5,057 nucleotides of DNA, from the NCBI GenBank assembly GCA_005883885.1, contig VAYF01000322.1, forward strand, positions 1 through 5,057. The letters are read 5' to 3'. Below are positions 1-5,057 of the stretch, one piece after another. The notes beneath the pieces were generated by a model that saw only the letters and a program-made list of their open reading frames with translations, ran no database searches and had not been told where the DNA came from. Position 1 is the first letter of the stretch, and each line of letters begins with the position of its first letter. The DNA comes from Actinomycetota bacterium (GTDB lineage: Bacteria > Actinomycetota > UBA4738 > HRBIN12). A program made the position numbers and the translations under genes.

Positions 1-173
1 ACCTGACGCTGAAATGGGAGTGGGCCTACGCCAGGCCCTACGAGACGAACGCGTCACGCACCGCAGAGCTCGAGCGGTGGCTGCACCACTACAACTACCA
101 TCGACCCCACATGGCGCATGCAGGCAGGTCACCGATCACGGTCGTGAACAACGTCCCGAGGAAGCACACCTAG
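1..173 (+). CDS. IS481-family transposase, C-terminal fragment
   Basis: This is the last 56 codons of a DDE-type (rve integrase core) transposase, read from base 3 and ending at a TAG at 171-173; the start lies outside the window. The visible peptide contains EWAYARPY, then a helix ending in RWLHHYNYHRPH, then a GRSPI stretch and a NNVP tail. This matches the end of IS481-family transposases, where a W-x-x-x-YN-x-x-RPH block and a P-I near the end are typical. The Glu of the catalytic DDE triad normally lies upstream of this part and cannot be checked. The gene converges with the sugar transferase on the other strand, with stops 6 bp apart. Whether the full transposase is intact cannot be told. 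Family assignment rests on recalled motif similarity, not a search. Confidence 0.85.
   Translation, partial: LTLKWEWAYARPYETNASRTAELERWLHHYNYHRPHMAHAGRSPITVVNNVPRKHT
1..173 (+). mobile_element. Right part of an IS481-like insertion sequence
   Basis: This mobile element is inferred from the transposase tail alone. IS481-family elements normally end in short inverted repeats of the TGT...ACA kind just beyond the transposase stop. No convincing right-end repeat is visible after 173, and the neighbouring sugar-transferase coding sequence begins almost at once. The end may be lost or may lie inside that gene's 3' end, so the boundary given is only the transposase stop. The left end is outside the window. 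Confidence 0.45.
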
Positions 174-191
174 CCGTCGTCAGCCGTCGTC
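172..191. repeat. 10-bp perfect tandem duplication at converging gene ends
   Basis: The unit AGCCGTCGTC occurs twice back to back, at 172-181 and 182-191. The first copy begins inside the transposase TAG stop, and the TGA stop of the sugar transferase (complement of 180-182) straddles the boundary between the copies. It could be a replication-slippage duplication or a trace of the event that joined the insertion-sequence end to this gene. Short GC-rich tandem repeats also arise by chance in such genomes. Confidence 0.6.
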
Positions 192-1586
192 GCCGCGGAG
201 CAACACTGCGACCGTCCGGACGATGATCACGAGGTCCCGCCAGACCGACCAGTTCTCGATGTAGTAGTTGTCCAGGCGGGCGCGTTCCGGGACGGCGTCC
301 AAGCCACGCGATCGACCGTGGATCTGTGCCCACCCAGTGATCCCACCGAGCACCCGGTGTCGGTCATCGTAGCGCGACACGGTGGCGGCGAACTGATCGG
401 AGTAGTGAGGTCGCTCCGGCCGAGGACCGACGAGCGACATCTCACCGCGAAGAACGTTCAAGAGCTGCGGCAGCTCATCGACGCTGGTCATCCGAAGGAT
501 GTGGCCGACGCTCGTCACCCGGTGGTCCTCGCCTGCGAACCATGTCGTGTCGGAGTCGTCGTTCACGTACATCGTCCGGAACTTGACGATCTCGAAGACC
601 TGTCCATTGAGGCCGACGCGCTTCTGCCGGAACAGGACGGGTCCCGGACTCGACATGCGAACGGCGAGCGCCGCGATCGCCAGGAGCGGTGCAGTGAGAA
701 GGAGCAAGAGGGAGGCTCCCGCCAGGTCGAAGGCGCGCTTCTCCACCCGGGCTGCGGAACGAAGGGCCGGTCGCCGGAGATGGAACAGCGGGATACCGCA
801 CACATCGTCCACAGCCGCCCCCTGCGGGATCCCACTCAATTCGAAGAAGCGGGGAACGACGTGGATCTCGGCAGGGGTGCGTTCACTCGCTCGGAGGATG
901 GTCGCGAGGTCCTTGTCGTCGGTATCGCCGAAGGCGACGAGCACGCGGCTCACAGCATGTTCCTGGACGACATGATCGAGTTCCGCGCACTCTCCGAGGG
1001 AGGGGAGGGTGGCCGACCAGTCCTGCATCCGGCCCAGGAACCCGATGGGCCGCAACCCGAACTCTTGATGCTCCAGGAGGGTCTTCGCGAGGCCGATCGC
1101 AAGTTCGCCTTCCCCCACGATGAGGGTCCGCTCGGACGCGACGCCCCGCGCCTTCGCCGCTCGTCCGAAGGCGTACGCGACCGCCCGGCCGATGATCACG
1201 GTGATCGCGCAGAGCGGCGCGATCAACGTGAGGCTGCTGAGATGCGACCGGAGGTCGATCAGGGGCAGCCTGCCGATCGCCCCGACCGACACGAGGAGGA
1301 GCAGGGAAAGCGCGACGCGGCCGAGCAACCAAGCTGCATCGTCGCCCAGACGGGGGTTGATCCGGAAAACCCGAGAAGAGTCGCTATTGAGGATGAGGAA
1401 CGTGAGGACGGCGAACACGATCCCGATCGGACGGAACCCGATGAGAGAGATGGGGCCGAATCCGATGAACGAACACACGCTTCCCAGAGCGACGCCGTCG
1501 GCGATCGGGAGGAGGCTCGACAGAGGTGGCCGGAACCGCAGCGCGCGAGGAGTGGGAAGGAGGACGAGAGGTTCGCGAACAGCCAT
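180..1586 (-). CDS. Polyprenyl-phosphate sugar-1-phosphate transferase (WbaP/bacterial sugar transferase family)
   Basis: This 468-residue integral membrane enzyme would transfer a sugar-1-phosphate from a nucleotide sugar to undecaprenyl phosphate, the first membrane step of capsule, exopolysaccharide or O-antigen repeat-unit synthesis. Hydrophobic segments lie near residues 25-44, 46-67, 88-107 and 117-140. A Rossmann-like CoA_binding_3-type domain follows from about 152 (VGEGELAIG near 157-165). The catalytic bacterial sugar transferase domain spans about 280-465, preceded by a membrane or re-entrant helix at 286-310. Hallmarks are KFRTM (335-339), TSVDELPQL with the Asp-Glu pair 370-371, MSLVGPRPE (383-391), GGITGWAQ (414-421) and DNYYIENWS (439-447). 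Residue 414 is Gly where many relatives have Pro; this may be a subfamily trait. Length is normal. The ATG start has a GGAG eight bases upstream. The sugar it carries cannot be read from the sequence. Confidence 0.93.
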   Translation of the reverse strand: MAVREPLVLLPTPRALRFRPPLSSLLPIADGVALGSVCSFIGFGPISLIGFRPIGIVFAVLTFLILNSDSSRVFRINPRLGDDAAWLLGRVALSLLLLVSVGAIGRLPLIDLRSHLSSLTLIAPLCAITVIIGRAVAYAFGRAAKARGVASERTLIVGEGELAIGLAKTLLEHQEFGLRPIGFLGRMQDWSATLPSLGECAELDHVVQEHAVSRVLVAFGDTDDKDLATILRASERTPAEIHVVPRFFELSGIPQGAAVDDVCGIPLFHLRRPALRSAARVEKRAFDLAGASLLLLLTAPLLAIAALAVRMSSPGPVLFRQKRVGLNGQVFEIVKFRTMYVNDDSDTTWFAGEDHRVTSVGHILRMTSVDELPQLLNVLRGEMSLVGPRPERPHYSDQFAATVSRYDDRHRVLGGITGWAQIHGRSRGLDAVPERARLDNYYIENWSVWRDLVIIVRTVAVLLRGDDG

Positions 1587-1589
1587 CGG

Positions 1590-1643
1590 TCACGCTCCGC
1601 CGCGGGGTGCGCGGAACACGGTCCCGTTGATCGTGCTCTCCAT
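1590..1643 (-). CDS. Possible 17-residue upstream ORF / interrupted N-terminal extension of the sugar transferase
   Basis: On the minus strand an ATG (complement of 1641-1643) opens a 17-codon frame, MESTINGTVFRAPRGGA, ending in TGA (complement of 1590-1592). A strong Shine-Dalgarno-like GGAGGGG lies just upstream, with 3 bases between it and the ATG, or 5 if only GGAGG is counted. The frame is the same as that of the sugar transferase: only TGA and one CCG codon separate it from the transferase ATG. It could be a leader peptide that couples translation, or the former N-terminus of the transferase cut off by a nonsense mutation. It could also be chance. The transferase has its own GGAG site inside the end of this frame, so it would still be translated. 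No similarity to a known leader peptide is recognised. Confidence 0.35.
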   Translation of the reverse strand: MESTINGTVFRAPRGGA

Positions 1644-1702
1644 ACGCCCCTCCGCGGTCTGGAGAACCGAGTGTGGCGGTGCGACCCCTTCCAACGCATG
1701 CG

Positions 1703-1721
1703 CGTTTCGCCGTAAGAAACG
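1703..1721. promoter_or_regulatory. Inverted repeat CGTTTC-7-GAAACG, candidate operator
   Basis: CGTTTC at 1703-1708 and its exact complement GAAACG at 1716-1721 are separated by 7 bases (GCCGTAA). It lies in one of the few less GC-rich spots of the divergent region, about 60 bp upstream of the possible leader ATG and 120 bp upstream of the sugar transferase ATG on the minus strand. A dimeric repressor or activator site is plausible from position and symmetry. A six-base dyad is short enough to be chance, and no regulator gene is in view. Confidence 0.25.
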
Positions 1722-1836
1722 TACCGAGCCGATGCGAGCCGTCGGCAGGCCTCGAGAGGACGCGACGAAGACGCGAGCGACGCTGGTGCGTGTCGACGTT
1801 CACATCACGCATCCGATGTACCGGGGCTACGTTCAC

Positions 1837-1868
1837 GCCCGTCGACGGCGAATCCTGGCCCGTCGACG
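1837..1868. repeat. Direct repeat GCCCGTCGACG at 21-bp spacing, candidate protein-binding site
   Basis: GCCCGTCGACG occurs at 1837-1847 and 1858-1868, each containing the palindrome CGTCGACG. The copies start 21 bp apart, about two turns of the helix, which would put both on the same face of the DNA. A third GTCGACG stands at 1792-1798. The pair is about 140-170 bp upstream of the kinase start. Such words are common in high-GC DNA, so this is only a weak regulatory candidate. Confidence 0.25.
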
Positions 1869-2007
1869 AGCGCGGGATGATCCGCTCTGCACCGGGGACC
1901 GTAGCCCACGTACGGCGTTCATCAGATGGCCGCAAGCGTGGCGCCCGCGTACCGTTTCCCATCGAAACACGAGCATCTCCGGCCGAGAGGGAGGTTTCGA
2001 CGGCATC

Positions 2008-2724
2008 GTGGGCATCACCATCGATCATCGTCGCTGGTCCCGCCTTCCGACGCTGCCGAAGCCGTGTCTGGTCGAAGTCGCAGGCGTGGCGGGTTCGGGG
2101 AAGTCCACCCTCACGCGGTCGATGTGCGAGGGCTCCGAGTTCACCACCGGCGGCTTCATCCACACGCGGCTACCATCCCACCTCCTCCGGGTCGCGAGGG
2201 CGACCCCGCGCCTGCTGCCGATCCTCGCGAGCGACCGCCGATCGCCTCGGATGAGTTGGCCGGAATTCAAGCTCTTGGTCTATGTGACGCAGTGGCGCAC
2301 GGTCCTCCGTCGTGAGATGCGCCGCCGCGGCGGAGTCACCGTGCTCGACCAGGGCCCGATCTACGCCCTCGTTCGTCTGAAGGTTGAAGGGAAGCCGTTC
2401 ACGACCACGCCGGCGTTCGATGCGTGGTGGGAGGACATGCTTCGGCTCTGGGTTGGAGAGCTCAGTGCGATCGTCTGGCTGGATGCATCCGACGATGTTC
2501 TGTGGCGGAGGATCAACCGGCGTTCTCAGCTCCACAAGACGAAGGGCGAGGGGGTCGAGGAGGGCCACCGGTTCCTCGACACCTACCGCCGCTCGTTCGA
2601 CGGGGTGCTCGATCGGATCGAGGCCTGGGGGGCGCCGGAGGTGCTTCGGCTCGATACGGAGGAAGCCACCGCCGACCAGCTCGCGACCGAGCTCCGACCA
2701 CGCTTGATGGCTCATGCTCGATAG
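2008..2724 (+). CDS. P-loop kinase of unknown substrate, first gene of the operon
   Basis: This 238-residue cytoplasmic P-loop NTPase has the layout of small-molecule kinases (thymidylate kinase / AAA_33-like fold). A Walker A motif GVAGSGKST is at residues 26-34. A strand ending in VTVLDQG (110-116) sits where thymidylate kinases carry the D-R-[YF] motif. A later strand AIVWLDAS (154-161) is followed by a lid-like basic segment with RRINRR (167-172) and HKTKGEG. The acceptor substrate cannot be inferred; the DQG replacing DR[YF] argues against true dTMP kinase. The start chosen is GTG at 2008, with GGAGG at 1990-1994, a rather long 13-base spacing. The frame stays open far upstream, but that stretch lies antisense to the sugar transferase or lacks start codons close to the domain. 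Its end overlaps the next gene by 11 bp, so the two are probably co-transcribed and translationally coupled. Confidence 0.8.
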   Translation: MGITIDHRRWSRLPTLPKPCLVEVAGVAGSGKSTLTRSMCEGSEFTTGGFIHTRLPSHLLRVARATPRLLPILASDRRSPRMSWPEFKLLVYVTQWRTVLRREMRRRGGVTVLDQGPIYALVRLKVEGKPFTTTPAFDAWWEDMLRLWVGELSAIVWLDASDDVLWRRINRRSQLHKTKGEGVEEGHRFLDTYRRSFDGVLDRIEAWGAPEVLRLDTEEATADQLATELRPRLMAHAR

Positions 2725-3783
2725 CGACGGCCGACCCGCCCCGACCGACCGGCAGGATCCCGCCGGGCGAAGGCTCAAGATCTTGCATCTGATCCTGATG
2801 CTCGGCGAGACGAACGGTCAGTACAACGAGCACTGTCTCCCGCTGATCGGAGAACGCGATCTCTCGATCAGCACCTACTTCGTGCCGCGATTGACCCCAC
2901 CTCCGGAGATCACGATGTTCGCGGGCGACGGAACGCTCATGGGGTTCTTCCGAAGCTTGAGGCGGGCGCTGGACGCCGATGACTACGACGTTATCCATGC
3001 CCACGCCCCGCAGTCGGGCGTCCTGTTGCTGCTCGCGGTGCTCGCTCGGCGCCGATCGCGCCGGCTCCGCCGTTCGCTGGTCTATACCGTCCAGGATTCG
3101 TTCTACGATTACCGACTTCGGGACAAGGCGTTGATGGTCCTCCCCCTCGTGACCTTCCATCGCGTGATCTTCTGCAGTGGGTCGGCATATGACAGCCTGC
3201 CATGGGCGCTGAAACGGCTCGTCCGCGATCGATGGCGTGTCGTCCAGAACGGAGCTGACATCGACAGGGTCGACCGCGCCATCGCGGCCGCCCCGGTCGA
3301 CGAGCAGGACGGGCCCTTCACCGTCCTCTCCGTGGGTCGCCTCGATGTGGTGAAGGACCCGTTCGCCATGCTCGACGCGTTCGCCCGGAGGACCGCGTCA
3401 CGGTGCGAGGCCTCATCCCCCGAGAAGAGGTGTTCGTCGCGTGTGCGGAGGCCGACGTCTTCGTCTCCACCTCGAACGGCGAGGGTCTGCCGGTGGCCGT
3501 CCTGGAAGCGATGGCTGCTGGATGCCCGGTCATCCTGTCCGACATCCCGCCCCACCGAGAGCTCGCCGACGACGCCGGGTTCGTCCCATTCGTCCGGCCG
3601 GGCGACGCCGAAGGGTTCGCGAGGGAGATCAGGCGCTACCGAGCGATGTCGTCCGACGAGCGACGCGAGATCGGTCGCCGGTGCCGAGCGCACGTGAGCG
3701 CGCGCTTCACGTTACCCATCATGCGTGCCGCCACCGATGCCGTGTACCTAGAGACGGCACGACCGGCGGCGACCCACCGATGA
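2714..3783 (+). pseudogene. Family 4 glycosyltransferase (GT-B fold), broken by an internal deletion with frameshift
   Basis: An intact version would transfer a sugar from a nucleotide-sugar donor to a growing glycan at the cytoplasmic membrane face. The N-terminal half reads from ATG 2714 and shows LKILHLILMLG (21-31), YDVIHAHAPQ (91-100), VVQNGAD (176-182) and VGRLDVVKDP (207-216), typical of GT4. From about 3388 the protein continues in another frame: EDRVTVRGLIPREEVF, then NGEGLPVAVLEAM with the GT4 E-x7-E pair (codons 3481 and 3505), ending at TGA 3781-3783. The usual stretch between these blocks, roughly 30 residues with the conserved G-D-G-P-type strand and loop, is absent. The lost length must be 1 modulo 3. 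Read straight on, the first frame runs into TGA at 3695-3697, giving a 327-residue product with a wrong tail of about 100 residues. A single-base error cannot explain the missing block, but an assembly deletion could. The start overlaps the upstream kinase by 11 bp and has no clear ribosome site. Confidence 0.85.
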
Positions 3784-5057
3784 TCGTCGAGTTCATCGGA
3801 TGCAGCGGGGCGGGGAAGACGAGCCTCGCGATGGAGGTCCGTCGCCGGTGCCACGCCTCTCGTCGCGCGATCCTGTCCGTCGATCTGGTGCGCGACCATG
3901 CGGGCCTGAGGTGGATGACCGATCCCAGCATGATCAATCTCGCCGCGGACGTGATCTCGTTCCCGTCGTTCGTCCGAGCGTATGGTCGCAACGGGGAGTT
4001 CGTCCGCTTCGCGTTCGACCGACTCCGGCGACACGCGCCTTCCACGTTCGCGAAGTACAACTATCGCCTGAACATCGTCCGGAAGGTCGGCGTGGACGCA
4101 TTGGCTCGCCGCGCGTCCGACCGCAGGACCGTCCTCGTCGACGAAGGGGTCCTCCTCTCGGCGTACCAACTCTTCGTGTACAGCGATGCTCCGTATGGAG
4201 ACGCCGATCTGGACCGCTTCGCTCGTCTGGTTCCCATGCCGGACCGGATCGTGTACGTGAAGGCTCCGCTCGATCTCCTGGTGGACCGTGCGATCCGACG
4301 TCCGGATCCGCGCCGTGAGCTCGCCGGACGGAGCCGCGACCAGGTCGCAGACCGGCTCGCGCGTGCCGTGGACCTGTTCGAAGGCCTGGCCGTCAGGGAT
4401 GCGGTCCGCGAGCGACTCCTGATCGCCGAGATCACCGACGACTCCCGCGAGGGGTTCGAAGAGGCGGTGCAACAGGTCCTCGTCGGCTTGGGCGGAGGGG
4501 CCGCCGAGACGCCACCGAAGCAGGTCCGATCGATCGCGTTCGTGGGGTCCGAGGCGAGCGGCAAGTCCACGATCCTGAACGAGGTCGAGGCGTGGCTGGG
4601 TCGAGACCACCAGGTCCGGCGGATCCATGCGGGGAAGCCGCCGAGCACCTGGCTCACCTTCCTCCCCCATGTCCTGCTGCCCGCGTTCCGGACCCTGTTC
4701 CCGGAGCAGCGACTGTTACGGGTCGAAGCCAAGATGGAGGAGGATCCTCCGACGCGAGGGAGCTACCCCCTCCTGTACGCGTTCCGCTCCGTCATGCTGG
4801 CGTACGAGCGGCGCGCGCTCATCCTCGGGGCTCTCCAGCGGTCGCCAGGCGGAACGATCGTGTTGAGTGACCGGTACCCCTCGGGAACGGGCGGCGCTCC
4901 GGACGGACCGCAGCTCGGGCATCTCCCCCTGCCCTCCGGTCGACCGTCGGCTCGCCGTCTCCTGGCTGCGCTCGAGGGTCGGCTGTACCGGGACATCCCC
5001 GCTCCCGACATCGTGTTCCATCTCTCCGCCCCGCTCGAGGTCACGCTCGCCCGGAAC
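3780..5057 (+). CDS. Tandem P-loop kinase: two kinase domains in one protein (3' end beyond window)
   Basis: One uninterrupted frame of 426 codons runs from ATG 3780 to the window edge. Domain 1 (about 1-235) has Walker A GCSGAGKT at 7-14, a strand TVLVDEG (117-123) and a strand RIVYVKAP (156-163) followed by an arginine-rich lid (R170, R173, R174, R178, R179). Domain 2 (from about 250) has a second Walker A GSEASGKST at 256-264, then VLSDRYPSG (361-369) and DIVFHLSAPLEVTLARN (410-426). The DRY (364-366) and the following P-D-G-P resemble thymidylate-kinase-like proteins often annotated in polysaccharide clusters. Domain 1 instead has DEG, closer to the DQG of the upstream kinase. A proline-containing linker near 240-249 joins them. 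The ATG overlaps the glycosyltransferase TGA as ATGA, indicating coupling. Domain 2 probably lacks only its last few dozen residues. Substrates are unknown; kinase activity is inferred from motifs. Confidence 0.85.
   Translation, partial: MIVEFIGCSGAGKTSLAMEVRRRCHASRRAILSVDLVRDHAGLRWMTDPSMINLAADVISFPSFVRAYGRNGEFVRFAFDRLRRHAPSTFAKYNYRLNIVRKVGVDALARRASDRRTVLVDEGVLLSAYQLFVYSDAPYGDADLDRFARLVPMPDRIVYVKAPLDLLVDRAIRRPDPRRELAGRSRDQVADRLARAVDLFEGLAVRDAVRERLLIAEITDDSREGFEEAVQQVLVGLGGGAAETPPKQVRSIAFVGSEASGKSTILNEVEAWLGRDHQVRRIHAGKPPSTWLTFLPHVLLPAFRTLFPEQRLLRVEAKMEEDPPTRGSYPLLYAFRSVMLAYERRALILGALQRSPGGTIVLSDRYPSGTGGAPDGPQLGHLPLPSGRPSARRLLAALEGRLYRDIPAPDIVFHLSAPLEVTLARN

Larger units (their letters stand above)
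1587..2007. other. Divergent intergenic region between sugar transferase and kinase operon
   Basis: These 421 bp separate two divergent transcription units, so promoters for both should be here. Beyond the small upstream frame at 1590-1643, they contain an inverted repeat near 1703-1721, a spaced direct repeat at 1837-1868 and the ribosome site of the kinase (GGAGG, 1990-1994). I could not assign convincing -35/-10 boxes in either direction. The long open frames across it have arginine- and serine-rich translations with no recognisable motif, so I do not call a further gene. No tRNA, riboswitch or strong terminator hairpin was seen by eye. Confidence 0.6.

Noticed and set aside
1590..1592. 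TGA read as an amino acid (recoding) upstream of the sugar transferase
   Set aside because: TGG is used for Trp throughout, and TGA ends both the sugar transferase and the glycosyltransferase. No selenocysteine-type context is recognisable.
318..1715. Long plus-strand open frame of 465 codons
   Set aside because: It lies antisense to the sugar transferase, whose translation carries clear family motifs. The antisense translation is rich in Arg, Glu and Asp without recognisable domains, a common shadow in high-GC DNA.
1120..2007. N-terminal extension of the first kinase (in-frame ATG far upstream)
   Set aside because: The extension runs antisense through the start of the sugar transferase and across the intergenic region with a basic, motif-free translation. 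GTG at 2008 with an upstream GGAGG places the Walker A motif at a normal distance from the start.
1673..2254. Plus-strand frame across the intergenic region, with a short coding-like segment around 1829-1890
   Set aside because: About 20 codons there have GC-rich third positions, but the frame overlaps the kinase, shows no domain and turns into serine/arginine-rich sequence. It could be a gene remnant but cannot be supported.
3383..3420. Programmed ribosomal frameshift in the glycosyltransferase
   Set aside because: No slippery sequence is apparent, and a frameshift alone would not restore the roughly 30 residues missing from the GT-B C-terminal domain. A deletion fits better.
3636..4670. 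Minus-strand open frame of 344 codons
   Set aside because: It is antisense to the glycosyltransferase end and the tandem kinase, which have clear Walker and DRY motifs. Its own translation has no recognised motif.
1..5057. CRISPR array, tRNA or rRNA gene
   Set aside because: No regularly spaced repeats, cloverleaf-like segment or rRNA core sequence was seen by eye on either strand.

Overview
The window is GC-rich (mostly G or C at third codon positions, standard stop codons TAG and TGA, Shine-Dalgarno-type ribosome sites). Together with an IS481-type transposase tail whose wording resembles actinobacterial copies, this suggests a high-GC bacterium, perhaps an actinomycete relative. No rRNA or housekeeping marker is present, so the phylum is a guess. 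The content is that of a surface-polysaccharide (capsule, exopolysaccharide or O-antigen-like) biosynthesis locus next to mobile DNA.

Layout. At 1-173 (+) is the C-terminal end of an IS481-family transposase, cut by the window edge. Converging on it, with only 6 bp between the two stop codons, is a complete polyprenyl-phosphate sugar-1-phosphate transferase at 180-1586 (-), the membrane enzyme that starts repeat-unit assembly on the lipid carrier. A 421-bp divergent intergenic region (1587-2007) follows. It holds a possible 17-codon upstream ORF with a strong ribosome site, in frame with the transferase and separated from it by one TGA, and a few weak operator-like repeats. Rightward from 2008 runs a tightly overlapping operon of three genes: a P-loop kinase of unknown substrate (2008-2724), a family-4 glycosyltransferase (2714-3783), and a long protein with two successive P-loop kinase domains (3780 to the window end, still open).

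The glycosyltransferase is broken. An internal deletion, inferred at about 30 residues, has its junction near 3385-3391. It removes part of the nucleotide-sugar-binding domain and shifts the frame, although both flanking halves are well preserved.

How they may work together. The sugar transferase would load the first sugar phosphate onto undecaprenyl phosphate and the GT4 enzyme would extend the glycan. The three kinase domains flanking the GT4 gene are the least explained part. They have intact Walker A motifs and thymidylate-kinase-like or related catalytic motifs, but nothing here points to nucleotide metabolism. A role in phosphorylating a sugar, a precursor or the glycan is inference only. 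The kinase-GT4-double-kinase arrangement is the best candidate in the window for an undescribed system.
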